From: an uncultured Paracoccaceae bacterium
GTDB lineage: Bacteria > Pseudomonadota > Alphaproteobacteria > Rhodobacterales > Rhodobacteraceae
Assembly: GCA_947493145.1 (NCBI GenBank)
Contig: CANLPZ010000001.1
Location: 1,268,501-1,332,500 of the forward strand
Direction of reading: 5' to 3'
DNA length: 64,000 nucleotides
The position numbers were made by a program, and so were the translations under genes. Under the pieces are notes generated by a model. It did no database searches. It had not been told where the DNA came from and was given only the letters and a program-made list of their open reading frames with translations. Positions 7,781 through 17,154 of the stretch are shown here, piece after piece. Within the stretch, counting starts at the first letter, position 1. Every line of letters starts with the position of its first letter.

Positions 7781-10700
7781 TCATTCTGCCGGAATTTCTG
7801 TCGATTCGTGTTCCAACGGTGCTGGAAGGTGCGCCAACATTTCTGTCGGACAAACTTGAACGAAATTTGACCGTTCTACGTTCCAGTTTTGCAATATGTC
7901 TGCGGCCTTTCGGCTCCCAGTTTCGTTGAAATGACGCTCGATTAGATCTTTCAACTGTTGTTCCCAATGATCAACTTGAACGGCATTGGTTACAACCGTT
8001 TCTTGGTTCATCAGATCCAATGCCTGTCGTTCAGGATCATACAAATACGCCATCCCGCCAGTCATACCCGCAGCAAAGTTCGCGCCAATCGATCCAAGAA
8101 TTACAGCAACGCCACCGGTCATGTATTCACAGCCACATGCGCCGCAGCCTTCGATAACTACTTTGGCGCCCGAATTACGAACAGCAAAGCGTTCGCCTGC
8201 GCGACCCGCCGCAAACAAATACCCATCAGTTGCACCGTATAAAACAGTATTGCCGATGATGGTGTTTTCAGCTGCAACCAAGGGGCTCGCCATCGGAGGT
8301 CGAACAATAATCGTACCGCCAGATAAGCCCTTGCCAACATAGTCATTCGCATCACCGCTGACTTCGATTTTCAAACCCGGTGCAGCAAACGCGCCCAAGG
8401 ATTGCCCAGCAGATCCATTGAGTTTCACCGTCAAATGATCAGGTTGAAGCGTGTTACGCATGCCAAATTTTTGGACGATATGGCTCGATGTTCGCGTCCC
8501 AATCGTACGCAACGTGTTCTGTACAGCATATTGCAACTGCATCTTTTCGCCATCGTTTAAGAAACGCGCAGCGTCTTTGACAATCTCAGCATCCAACGTA
8601 TCCGGCACAGCATTTCGCGGCATGTTCCGATCGTAGGTGATCGATTCCGCGCCATCGACCGCAATCAAAAGCGGGTTCAGGTCGAGGTCATCCAAATGTG
8701 CCGATCCACGTGAAACCTGAGACAACAAATCAGCGCGCCCAATCACCTCGTCCAACGAACGCGCACCAATGCTTGCCAAAATTTCGCGAACTTCGGTTGC
8801 GTAGAAGGTAATCAAGTTAACGACCTTATCTGCATTCCCGGTGAATTTCTCACGCAGCTCTTCGTCCTGTGTACACACACCAACCGGACATGTGTTCGAC
8901 TGACACTGGCGAACCATAATACAGCCCATAGCGATCAATGCAGCTGTACCGATACCGTATTCCTCGGCACCCAGCATCGCGGCCATTACGATGTCACGAC
9001 CTGTGCGCAAACCACCGTCAGTCCGCAAAGTCACACGTTCCCGAAGATTATTCATTGCAAGCACTTGGTGGGCCTCGGTCAAACCCATTTCCCATGGCAG
9101 ACCTGCATATTTGATCGACGTCGCAGGCGATGCACCAGTACCACCATTGTGGCCGGAAATCAGGATCACGTCGGCTTTCGCTTTCGCGACGCCTGCTGCG
9201 ATCGTACCAACACCAGAAGATGCCACTAGTTTCACCGTGACCTTACAACGTGGGTTGATTTGCTTGAGGTCATAAATCAGCTGCGCCAAATCCTCGATCG
9301 AATAGATATCGTGATGCGGCGGTGGTGAAATCAGCGTCACGCCTTTGGTTGAATGACGTAGACGGGCAATCAAGTCAGTGACCTTCATGCCAGGTAGCTG
9401 ACCACCCTCACCTGGTTTTGCACCCTGGGCGACTTTGATCTCAAGCTCTTCGCAGTGGTTCAGATATTCTGCTGTTACCCCAAAACGGCCTGATGCCACC
9501 TGCTTAATTTTTGCAGAGGGGTTATCGCCATTTGCTTCAGGATGGAAATGTGCTGGATCTTCCCCGCCTTCACCAGAGTCAGACTTTGCGCCAATCCGGT
9601 TCATAGCAACGTTCAACGTTTTATGTGCCTCAGGTGACAGCGCGCCCAAAGACATGCCAGGCGTTACGAACCGCTTGCGGATCGATGTAATGCTTTCAAC
9701 CTCTTCAATTGGGATCGCTTCACCCATTGGTTTGATCGCCAGCAAATCACGCAAATGAATTGGTGGGTTTGATTGCATTTTAGCGGAATAGTTTTTCCAC
9801 ATCTCGTAGGATGCGCGATTACACGCGGCCTGCATCATATGCATTGACTGCGCTTCCCATGCATGGGTTTCGCCAGATTTACGTGACTTGTAGAACCCGC
9901 CTATCGGAAGCACATTCGATCCGTCACCTAACCATCCGGCCTTGTGTACGGTTTCGATTTTGTGCTGAATTCCGGATGTACCGATTCCGGAAATACGCGA
10001 CTGCATGCCAGGGAAATATTCGGCAACCATCGCACGAGACAATCCGACAGCCTCGAAATTCAAACCACCGCGATATGATGAGATAACTGAAATCCCCATC
10101 TTCGCCATAATTTTCAAAAGCCCTTGATCGATCGCGTTACGGTAACGCGCGACGGCTTCGGTCAACGAACAGTCCAAAAGTCCGCGTTCAATCCGATCTG
10201 CCAACGAATCTTCGGCAAGATATGCGTTTACAACAGTGGCACCGCACCCAATCAACACAGCAAAGTAATGCGGATCGATACATTCAGCAGACCGAACATT
10301 AAGCGATGTAAATGTCCGCAGACCTTTGCGAGTCAGCCAAGAATGCACCGCTGATGTCGCTAGGATCATCGGCATCGGAACGCGTGACTCTGATTGCTCT
10401 TGATCGGTCAAGATGACGTGCCCAGCGCCAGAGCGAACGGCATCTTCTGCTTCGCGTCGAATGCGTTCCAATCCTTCGGTCAATGCGCCAGAATCGGCGT
10501 TCGCATCAAAAGTACAATCCAATGTGACGACTTTGGCGTTAAAGCTTTCGACCAGTTTTTCAAATTGAGCGTTACCAACAAACGGGCTGTCTAAAACCAA
10601 AATTTCAGTCTGCGCGCTGCTTTCGTCCAGAACATTTTTCAAGTTACCGAAACGCGTTTTCAAAGACATCACGCGGAATTCACGCAAACTGTCGATCGGT

Positions 10701-12322
10701 GGGTTTGTAACCTGCGAAAACGCTTGTCGGAAGAAATGGCTTAACGGGCGGTATTTTTCTGACAAAACTGCAGACGGCGTGTCATCCCCCATGGAGGCGA
10801 TGGCTTCTTTTGCATCTTCTGCCATTGGCGCAAGGATTTGTTCCAATTCTTCGATGGAATACCCAGCCGCGATTTGACGTTTACGCAACTCTTCACCCGA
10901 AAACAAAGCCTGTTCGGTTACGGCATCGAGAGTCTCGTCAAGATCGCTGATCTTTCCAACCCATTCGCCAAATGGCTGGGCAGCGGAAAGTTTATCTTTG
11001 ATTGCTGTATCGTGATACAGTTTACCTTCTTCCATATCGACGGCCAGCAATTGCCCTGGGCCCAATGCGCCCTTTTCGACAACGGTTGATTCATCCGTCG
11101 GGACCATTCCCGCCTCTGATCCAGCAATCAAAAGCCCGTCGCCTGTCACAACAAACCGCATCGGACGTAGGCCGTTTCGGTCCAGTCCTGCACAGACCCA
11201 ACGGCCGTCAGTCATTGCAAGCGCCGCTGGACCATCCCACGGTTCCATAACGGAATTGCAATACGAATACATGTCGCGCCACGCTTGCGGCAATTCGACC
11301 GCCTGTTTTGACCAGCTTTCGGGCACCAACATTGTTTTAGCCATCGGCGCGCTACGACCCGCACGAACCAAGACTTCGAACACCGAATCCAACGCGGCAG
11401 AGTCTGACGACCCGCTTGCGATGATAGGCTTAATGTCTTCTGCCATGTCACCGAATGTTGTGGATGCCATGCGGATTTCATGGCTCTTCATCCAGTTTAC
11501 GTTGCCTTTAAGCGTGTTGATTTCACCATTGTGCGCCAACATGCGGAACGGCTGCGCCAACCACCATTGCGGGAACGTGTTTGTGGAATAACGCTGGTGA
11601 TAGATCGCAAAGGCAGAAACAAAACGTTCGTCCATCAGATCTGGGTAAAATACAGCCACCTGTTCGGCCAACATCATACCTTTGTAAATAATGGAACGGC
11701 AAGACAACGACGCAAGGTACAACTCATTGACGCCAGCGGCAGCAGCAGCTTTTTCGATACGACGTCGGATTACATATAGTTCCCGTTCAAAGGTATCTTC
11801 ATCGACGCCTTTGCTGTTGGAAATCAAAATCTGTTCGATTTCTGGTCGTGTCGCATTCGCCTTATCCCCAAGGCAGTTCACATCAACTGGAACGTGGCGC
11901 CAGCCATAGATGTAATACCCCATGCGCAGCACTTCAGACTCAACAATTGTTCGACAAGTTTCTTGCGCACCATGATCAGTACGCGGAAGAAACACCTGTC
12001 CAACAGCAATCAATTCTTTTTTGTTCGGAACGTGGCCTGTGCGTTCAATCTGATCATAGAAAAAATCGACCGGAATTTGCACGTGAATACCCGCGCCATC
12101 GCCCGTTTTCCCGTCGGCATCAACCGCGCCGCGGTGCCAAATTGCTTTCAATGCGGCAATACCGTTTTCGACAACTTTACGAGATGGTTTACCGTCAATC
12201 GACACAACAAGACCAACGCCGCATGATGCGTGTTCTTCTTCTTCGCGATATAGACTGTTTTCCGCCATCCATTGGCGTTTTGCATTTTCAGCTGCGACCC
12301 AGTTTTTGTCAAATTTGGTCAT
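7781..12322 (-). CDS. gltB: Glutamate synthase (NADPH) large subunit
   Basis: A 1513-residue amidotransferase that uses glutamine and 2-oxoglutarate to make two glutamates. The class II glutaminase domain needs removal of a 33-residue propeptide to expose C34 (ASCGVGLV). The central and FMN-binding domains follow, with AKPGEGGQLPGMKV and SGHNGGTGASP. The 3Fe-4S cysteines lie in CIMVRQCQSNTCPVGVC. The C-terminal GXGXG beta-helix carries GLSGGTIIVRPP and GACGCEYMTGG. Length is normal. It lies 60 bp downstream of gltD on the same strand, the reverse of the enterobacterial order. It is one open frame with no sign of decay. Confidence 0.97.
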   Translation of the reverse strand: MTKFDKNWVAAENAKRQWMAENSLYREEEEHASCGVGLVVSIDGKPSRKVVENGIAALKAIWHRGAVDADGKTGDGAGIHVQIPVDFFYDQIERTGHVPNKKELIAVGQVFLPRTDHGAQETCRTIVESEVLRMGYYIYGWRHVPVDVNCLGDKANATRPEIEQILISNSKGVDEDTFERELYVIRRRIEKAAAAAGVNELYLASLSCRSIIYKGMMLAEQVAVFYPDLMDERFVSAFAIYHQRYSTNTFPQWWLAQPFRMLAHNGEINTLKGNVNWMKSHEIRMASTTFGDMAEDIKPIIASGSSDSAALDSVFEVLVRAGRSAPMAKTMLVPESWSKQAVELPQAWRDMYSYCNSVMEPWDGPAALAMTDGRWVCAGLDRNGLRPMRFVVTGDGLLIAGSEAGMVPTDESTVVEKGALGPGQLLAVDMEEGKLYHDTAIKDKLSAAQPFGEWVGKISDLDETLDAVTEQALFSGEELRKRQIAAGYSIEELEQILAPMAEDAKEAIASMGDDTPSAVLSEKYRPLSHFFRQAFSQVTNPPIDSLREFRVMSLKTRFGNLKNVLDESSAQTEILVLDSPFVGNAQFEKLVESFNAKVVTLDCTFDANADSGALTEGLERIRREAEDAVRSGAGHVILTDQEQSESRVPMPMILATSAVHSWLTRKGLRTFTSLNVRSAECIDPHYFAVLIGCGATVVNAYLAEDSLADRIERGLLDCSLTEAVARYRNAIDQGLLKIMAKMGISVISSYRGGLNFEAVGLSRAMVAEYFPGMQSRISGIGTSGIQHKIETVHKAGWLGDGSNVLPIGGFYKSRKSGETHAWEAQSMHMMQAACNRASYEMWKNYSAKMQSNPPIHLRDLLAIKPMGEAIPIEEVESITSIRKRFVTPGMSLGALSPEAHKTLNVAMNRIGAKSDSGEGGEDPAHFHPEANGDNPSAKIKQVASGRFGVTAEYLNHCEELEIKVAQGAKPGEGGQLPGMKVTDLIARLRHSTKGVTLISPPPHHDIYSIEDLAQLIYDLKQINPRCKVTVKLVASSGVGTIAAGVAKAKADVILISGHNGGTGASPATSIKYAGLPWEMGLTEAHQVLAMNNLRERVTLRTDGGLRTGRDIVMAAMLGAEEYGIGTAALIAMGCIMVRQCQSNTCPVGVCTQDEELREKFTGNADKVVNLITFYATEVREILASIGARSLDEVIGRADLLSQVSRGSAHLDDLDLNPLLIAVDGAESITYDRNMPRNAVPDTLDAEIVKDAARFLNDGEKMQLQYAVQNTLRTIGTRTSSHIVQKFGMRNTLQPDHLTVKLNGSAGQSLGAFAAPGLKIEVSGDANDYVGKGLSGGTIIVRPPMASPLVAAENTIIGNTVLYGATDGYLFAAGRAGERFAVRNSGAKVVIEGCGACGCEYMTGGVAVILGSIGANFAAGMTGGMAYLYDPERQALDLMNQETVVTNAVQVDHWEQQLKDLIERHFNETGSRKAADILQNWNVERSNFVQVCPTEMLAHLPAPLEHESTEIPAE

Positions 12323-12344
12323 TGGCTTCGTCCTTCGTCTCAGG

Positions 12345-12360
12345 TGGTGTTGTCACACCA
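12345..12360 (-). other. Intercistronic stem-loop between gltD and gltB
   Basis: Perfect 6-bp stem TGGTGT / ACACCA with a 4-base loop in the 60-bp gap between the gltD stop and gltB start. No T-run follows on either strand, so it is more likely an mRNA processing or stability element than a terminator. Confidence 0.4.
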
Positions 12361-12382
12361 ATATTTCTTTCGTGCGGTCGGC

Positions 12383-13819
12383 TTATTCAGCGGCAACCGC
12401 ATTCGATGCGTTAAGGTGGTCCAAAATGGCAGCCGCGGAATCGCGGCCGTCTTTGATCGCCCAAACGACCAAGCTGGCACCACGAACAATATCGCCAACG
12501 GCGAACACACCATCCAATGCAGTTTTACCAGTCGTAAATTCAGCTTTGATTGTGCCCCAACGGGTGACTTCCAATTCCGGAACACCCCACAAAGTTGGGA
12601 TGTCTTCGGGTTCAAACCCAAGCGCTTGAACAACCAAATCCGCGGGTTCGTTGTAATCACTGCCTTCGATCAACTCAGGGCTTTGACGACCAGATGCATC
12701 AGGCGCGCCCAAACGCATTTTCTGAACAATCACACCGTCGACATTTTGTTCGCCGGTGAACCCCTTAGGCGCAGACAGCCAGACAAATTCAACGCCCTCT
12801 TCTTCGGCGTTTTGTGTTTCGCGTTGTGAACCTGGCATATTCGCACGGTCGCGACGATACAGACACTTCACGGATGTGGCACCTTGGCGAATGGCTGTTC
12901 GAACACAGTCCATGGCCGTATCACCACCACCAATTACAACGACGCGCTTACCTTCCGCGTTCAATTCGCCGCTATCATACTCGGGAACATCGTCCCCAAA
13001 TGATTTCTTGTTACTTGCTGTCAGATAATCAATCGCACGAACGATGCCGTTTGCACCGACACCCGGCGCTTTCAGCTCGCGCGTTTTGTAAACGCCAGTG
13101 GCAATCAAAACAGCATCGTGGCTTTCACGAATTTCATCAAACGAAATTTCATCGCCGACATTCGTGTTCATTACAAACGTAACACCTGATTTTTCAAGCT
13201 GCTCGATGCGTTGCATAACGACGTCTTTTTCCAGCTTGAAACCTGGAATGCCGTAAGTCAGCAAGCCGCCGGCGCGGTCATAACGATCATAAACTGTAAC
13301 TTGAACACCTTGTCGACGCAGCTCGTCTGCAGCGGCCAATCCACCAGGGCCTGCACCAATAACCGCAACCTTTTCCGTCCGTTCGACAGATGGAACAATT
13401 GGTTTCACCCAACCATTTTCCCAAGCCGTATCGGTGATGTATTTTTCAACCGCACCAATCGTAACAGTCCCGTGGCCGGATTGCTCGATCACGCAATTGC
13501 CTTCGCACAAACGGTCTTGAGGGCAAATACGGCCGCAAATTTCAGGGAACGTATTTGTCGCCTGAGATACTTGGTACGCTTCTTCTAAACGTCCTTCTGC
13601 CGTCAAACGCAACCAATCAGGGATGTTGTTATGAAGCGGACAGTGCGATTGACAATAGGGTACACCACACTGGCTACACCGGCTTGCTTGTTCGTTTGCT
13701 TTTTCCGTCGCAAACTGTGCATAAATCTCTCCAAAATCTTGCGAACGCAAATTCGGAGGGCGTTTTTCAGGCATATCCCGATCAACGGACACAAATTTTA
13801 ACATAGGTTGCTTTGCCAT
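12383..13819 (-). CDS. gltD: Glutamate synthase (NADPH) small subunit
   Basis: A 478-residue flavoprotein that passes electrons from NADPH to the large subunit. The N-terminal iron-sulfur region has CSQCGVPYCQSHCP (about 48-61) and CGRICPQDRLCEGNC. An FAD-binding Rossmann motif (VIGAGPGGLAAADELRRQG) and an NADPH-binding motif (VVIGGGDTAMDCVRTA) follow. An AAGGA ribosome site supports the ATG at 13819. It is upstream of gltB and the two almost certainly form one operon for ammonium assimilation. The 216-bp region upstream is shared divergently with uppP. I see no NtrC-type dyad there. Confidence 0.96.
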   Translation of the reverse strand: MAKQPMLKFVSVDRDMPEKRPPNLRSQDFGEIYAQFATEKANEQASRCSQCGVPYCQSHCPLHNNIPDWLRLTAEGRLEEAYQVSQATNTFPEICGRICPQDRLCEGNCVIEQSGHGTVTIGAVEKYITDTAWENGWVKPIVPSVERTEKVAVIGAGPGGLAAADELRRQGVQVTVYDRYDRAGGLLTYGIPGFKLEKDVVMQRIEQLEKSGVTFVMNTNVGDEISFDEIRESHDAVLIATGVYKTRELKAPGVGANGIVRAIDYLTASNKKSFGDDVPEYDSGELNAEGKRVVVIGGGDTAMDCVRTAIRQGATSVKCLYRRDRANMPGSQRETQNAEEEGVEFVWLSAPKGFTGEQNVDGVIVQKMRLGAPDASGRQSPELIEGSDYNEPADLVVQALGFEPEDIPTLWGVPELEVTRWGTIKAEFTTGKTALDGVFAVGDIVRGASLVVWAIKDGRDSAAAILDHLNASNAVAAE

Positions 13820-14035
13820 TTCGGACGGTCCTTCTAATTCGAGAGGTCTCTATATGTAAGCTTAAAGGGAATGAAAAGTCAGCGTTATTGACCTATTTGA
13901 GCTTTCCCTACGTCAATTCTATCTAGATTTCCACAAAATTTACGAAATTTACACGTCACTACGGACCTAAATTAAAACTTTCTATTATTTAACAATACTT
14001 TATAAATTCGAAAAAATATTGTAGGTTCGACCCTG
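13820..14035. promoter_or_regulatory. AT-rich divergent region gltD / uppP
   Basis: This 216-bp region must drive gltD leftwards and uppP rightwards. Its right half is very AT-rich. TTGAC and GTCAA occur as an inverted pair around 13888-13916, 19 bp apart, and a CTGACT / TACATA pair on the minus strand is a weak promoter candidate for gltD. No single element is convincing. Confidence 0.35.
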
Positions 14036-14839
14036 ATGTCACTTTTCCATTTGCTAATTGTTGCAATTATTCAAGGAATTACAGAGTTTCTTCCTGTTTC
14101 CTCTTCAGGTCACCTTATCTTGTTGCCGAATCTCACGGGTATGGACGACCAAGGACAAGTAATCGATGTGGCCGTTCATTTGGGCACACTTGGCGCAGTC
14201 GTTTTATATTTTTGGTCAGACGTAAAATCCGCATTTTTTGGAACATGTCGTTTGCTTCGCGGCCGAATGGATACCGAAGGGTCAAAACTGGCCTTTCTTT
14301 TGATAATCGCAACGATCCCAGTCGTGTTATTTGGTCTTTTTCTAAAGATCACAGGGCTGGACGATCAAATGCGATCTATCGCGGTTATCGGCTGGGCAAT
14401 GTTAATATTTGGCATCGTCCTATATTGGGCTGACCAAACAGGACCCACAGAAAAGTCCGCATCTGATTGGTCATTAAAGGATGCAATCATAATGGGCCTT
14501 TGGCAGGCGGTTGCGCTAATTCCAGGGACATCCAGAAGCGGGATCACAATTACTGCGGCACGTCAGCTAGGTTACATACGCGCCGATGGCGCAAAAATCG
14601 CCATGCTCATGTCTATCCCAACAATTTTAGCCTCAGGTGCACTGCTTGGCGTCGAGGTCGCGGCAACGGCTGATGTCGCCGCGGCAATAGACGGTGCAAT
14701 CGCAGCTGCATTTGCATTTGTGGCGGCATTGCTTGCACTTAGCCTTATGATGCGACTTTTGAAATCAGTCAGCTTCACGCCCTATGTAATCTATCGTGTG
14801 ATCTTGGGAATCATACTGTTGGTGATCGCCTACACCTAA
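14036..14839 (+). CDS. uppP: Undecaprenyl-diphosphatase
   Basis: A 267-residue inner-membrane phosphatase that recycles undecaprenyl pyrophosphate to the monophosphate carrier used for peptidoglycan and polysaccharides. Both signature loops are present: QGITEFLPVSSSGHL (13-27) and PGTSRSGIT in the second half. About eight hydrophobic helices are visible and the length is standard. The ATG at 14036 directly follows the AT-rich divergent region; no strong ribosome site is visible. Downstream it faces the NDUFA9-like gene with a 10-bp gap and no hairpin. It may confer some bacitracin tolerance, as in other bacteria (family knowledge). Confidence 0.95.
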   Translation: MSLFHLLIVAIIQGITEFLPVSSSGHLILLPNLTGMDDQGQVIDVAVHLGTLGAVVLYFWSDVKSAFFGTCRLLRGRMDTEGSKLAFLLIIATIPVVLFGLFLKITGLDDQMRSIAVIGWAMLIFGIVLYWADQTGPTEKSASDWSLKDAIIMGLWQAVALIPGTSRSGITITAARQLGYIRADGAKIAMLMSIPTILASGALLGVEVAATADVAAAIDGAIAAAFAFVAALLALSLMMRLLKSVSFTPYVIYRVILGIILLVIAYT

Positions 14840-14849
14840 AGCTGTCGAA

Positions 14850-15830
14850 TTAAACCTTTAGGTTTCTGGCGCTCACTTTGATCGCATCGTATTGGCCCGA
14901 CGGACGGAAACGCCACAAATAATCAGGCAAAATCGCGGCGTAATCTTTTGGAACAATTCCAAGATCAGAAAACCCTTTGCTTCCCTCAGAAACAATATTG
15001 TCGGTTTTCAAGCTTAGAACCTGATCAGCCGTGATAGGCGGTGAAAGAACCCCAAGCGATAAAACTTGTGCGGCACGACCACCAAAAGCCATCAACTTTG
15101 CGATTACAAAAGGGATATCAATTATTGCTCGGCGTCGGCGAATAACGCTTAACATGTCACCCATCAGGGATTTGAAAGTGGCGACATCAGGCCCACCCAA
15201 TTCATATACACCCGCATCAATTGACCCAAGTACAGCTTTTTCAGCAACCTGAGCAACATCATCGACATAAACCGGCTGGAATTTCGTTTCTCCGCCAACG
15301 ACGGGCAGGATCGGCGCGAATCGAGACATTCCAGCAAAACGATTAAAGAATTCGTCTTCATGTCCGAATATTACCGAAGGGCGCAAAATCACGGCATCTG
15401 GAATATGGGCTAAAATCGCAGCTTCACCTTGTGCTTTTGTTTGTGCGTACACGCTTTCAGAATTTTCATCTGCCCCAATCGCAGAGATATGTACCAGTTT
15501 TGAAATGCCTTGTTTTACAGCCGTCAAAGCAATGCGCTCTGCACCTTCGTACTGAACAGCATCAAAGTTATTTTTCCCGAACTGATCAAAGGTGCCAACG
15601 CAATTTACGACCGCATCCGCCCCCTTCATGGCTACGGCCACCGACGCATCATCGCGAATGTTGCACAAAATCGGTTCGACCTGACCAACCACACCATAGG
15701 GTTTTACGAACATCGCTTCGTTCGGGCGGCGTACCGCAACGCGAACGCGCCAGCCTGCTTTGGCCATCCGTCGAGCAATATAGCGCCCCACAAACCCCGA
15801 GCCACCGTAGATCGTTACTAGCTTTGCCAT
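14850..15830 (-). CDS. NAD(P)-binding SDR-type protein, complex I NDUFA9-like
   Basis: A 326-residue atypical short-chain dehydrogenase/epimerase fold protein. The N-terminal Rossmann motif is TIYGGSGFVGRYIARRMAKAGW; later blocks NCVGTFDQFGKN, LVHISAIGADE and KFQPVYVDDVAQV are shared with the NDUFA9 subfamily. In mitochondria NDUFA9 is an accessory subunit of complex I; in alphaproteobacteria a role with complex I or in quinone/lipid metabolism is inferred only. No nuo genes lie in the window. The ATG at 15830 is preferred over a TTG at 15842. It is divergent from the cytochrome c2 gene across 263 bp. Confidence 0.8.
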   Translation of the reverse strand: MAKLVTIYGGSGFVGRYIARRMAKAGWRVRVAVRRPNEAMFVKPYGVVGQVEPILCNIRDDASVAVAMKGADAVVNCVGTFDQFGKNNFDAVQYEGAERIALTAVKQGISKLVHISAIGADENSESVYAQTKAQGEAAILAHIPDAVILRPSVIFGHEDEFFNRFAGMSRFAPILPVVGGETKFQPVYVDDVAQVAEKAVLGSIDAGVYELGGPDVATFKSLMGDMLSVIRRRRAIIDIPFVIAKLMAFGGRAAQVLSLGVLSPPITADQVLSLKTDNIVSEGSKGFSDLGIVPKDYAAILPDYLWRFRPSGQYDAIKVSARNLKV

Positions 15831-16018
15831 GGACACACCCAATTGAATAAAGTCGGTCTTGGTTTATCTAGTGCCGGTCGTTCAGACAAGCTGTTTTGCG
15901 ACATCGCTTAGCTACGATGATCCATTATTGCACAGCACATCGCATCACATGAAGGCATTTGACCTCTCCCAGTCGCCCGATCATCGCACCTGCTACCTTT
16001 CGGCGCATCTGTTCACAA

Positions 16019-16046
16019 TTTTAGAATTGGCATTCCAATTCTAAAA
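16019..16046. promoter_or_regulatory. Perfect palindrome upstream of cytochrome c2 gene
   Basis: Arms TTTTAGAATTGG (16019-16030) and CCAATTCTAAAA (16035-16046) are exactly complementary around a CATT centre. It lies 47 bp before the cytochrome start in the 263-bp divergent region. No T-run follows on either strand, so a terminator is unlikely; a dimeric repressor or activator site is more plausible. The centre does not match the 14-bp FNR-type box. The rest of the gap holds nothing I can name. Confidence 0.5.
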
Positions 16047-16093
16047 AACTTCTGTCATCCACAAACCCTGCTTAACGATATGAGGCAAATTGA

Positions 16094-16507
16094 ATGAAAT
16101 ATACCGCGTTATGTGCCGCAGTTTTTTTCGCCACACCAAGCTTCGCTGACGTCGAAGCTGGGCAAAAAGCCTTCAAAAAGCAATGCGTTGCGTGTCATGT
16201 CGTCGTCGATCCTGATGGAAACAAAATCATGGGTCGTTCGGCGAAAACAGGTCCGAATCTTTACTCAACCGCAAACGGCACCGCCGGCGCGGTGAACGAA
16301 TACCGGTATTCAAAGGCATTAAAAGCAGCCGGTGACGACGGGCTTACATGGACTCAAGACAATTTTGTTGCATGGGTTATGGACCCAGCTGGGTTCCTGA
16401 AATCGTTCACAGGCAATCCAAACGCGCGCCCAAAAATGGCATTCAAAGTTCGAAAAGAACAAGACGCGATTGATATGTTCGACTATCTGGTTTCAGTTCA
16501 AAATTAA
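16094..16507 (+). CDS. Cytochrome c2 (periplasmic class I c-type cytochrome)
   Basis: A 137-residue precursor. An 18-residue signal peptide ends PSFA/DV; the mature protein begins EAGQKAFKKQ, followed by the haem-binding CVACH (31-35) and the sixth ligand Met in RPKMAFK (about 115). The segment IMGRSAKTGPNLY matches Rhodobacter cytochrome c2. It would carry electrons from the bc1 complex to terminal oxidases. A GAGG ribosome site precedes the ATG. A perfect palindrome lies upstream and could regulate it. Its stop shares four bases with the idi stop on the other strand. Confidence 0.9.
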   Translation: MKYTALCAAVFFATPSFADVEAGQKAFKKQCVACHVVVDPDGNKIMGRSAKTGPNLYSTANGTAGAVNEYRYSKALKAAGDDGLTWTQDNFVAWVMDPAGFLKSFTGNPNARPKMAFKVRKEQDAIDMFDYLVSVQN

Positions 16508-17037
16508 GTGGTTTTCGGCCGCGCATCAAAAATATTTTGACCGTGCTCTGAAACGTAAATTTTCAACCAAGGTGTGAACGCGTTCGGGTTTTGGGCCAGC
16601 TCTTCAACCAGCTCGTCATATGTGACCCAACGTGTTGCCGTGACCTCATTCACGTTCGGGTGAATTGGGTTACTTGCAGAAAACGCACCGACGAAAATAT
16701 CAACGACCTCATGTTCAATTAAGTTGTCGCCAACATCTGCGCGGTATTCGACTTGAGCAAAAAAGTCTAAGTCGTTCACGTCAAGGCATAGCTCGTCCAT
16801 CAAACGACGCTTTGCACAAGTTATCGGATCTTCGCCCCAGAACGGATGTGTACAACAGGTATTCGCCCATAATCCTGGGGTGTGATATTTGTTCAGTGCT
16901 CGCTGCTGTAACAACACTTTTTCACCATCAAACAAAAACACCGAAACCGCTTTATGTTTCAGCCCGCGCTTATGGGCGTCAAGTTTTTCAACCTGAACCA
17001 ATTTACCGTCGACCCAAGCGGGGATCATTACGTCCAT
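16504..17037 (-). CDS. idi: Isopentenyl-diphosphate delta-isomerase, type I
   Basis: A 177-residue Nudix-fold enzyme interconverting isopentenyl and dimethylallyl diphosphate. Visible are ANTCCTHPFWGED (59-70) with the catalytic Cys and metal-binding His, the Nudix-like CAKRRLMDELCLDV, and the second catalytic Glu in LIEHEVVD. The frame is open to 17154, but the ATG at 17037 fits the family length and has an AAAGGTG ribosome site eight bases upstream. In bacteria using the MEP pathway it balances the two C5 units. It is divergent from rnd over about 117 bp and convergent with cytochrome c2. Confidence 0.93.
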   Translation of the reverse strand: MDVMIPAWVDGKLVQVEKLDAHKRGLKHKAVSVFLFDGEKVLLQQRALNKYHTPGLWANTCCTHPFWGEDPITCAKRRLMDELCLDVNDLDFFAQVEYRADVGDNLIEHEVVDIFVGAFSASNPIHPNVNEVTATRWVTYDELVEELAQNPNAFTPWLKIYVSEHGQNIFDARPKTT

Positions 17038-17154
17038 TGTGGCACCTTTAACCTTGGTTTTGGGCGTAATAGGGTATTTTATCTCACGACGACAGTATTT
17101 TTGACTTGGCCGTTCAAAGCCCGTATTTGGAAGCACAAACAAGTGGAAATACAC

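Noticed and set aside
12272-12829. Long plus-strand open frame (185 codons) across the gltB/gltD junction
   Set aside because: It lies wholly opposite conserved glutamate synthase sequence, has no ribosome site and its translation resembles no protein family.
14020-14036. GGTTCGACC resembling a tRNA T-loop just before uppP
   Set aside because: The flanks do not form a T-stem, acceptor stem or cloverleaf.
16019-16046. FNR/CRP-type box in the cytochrome c2 palindrome
   Set aside because: The centre is TTG-N6-CAA, two bases shorter than the TTG-N8-CAA spacing of FNR-type sites.
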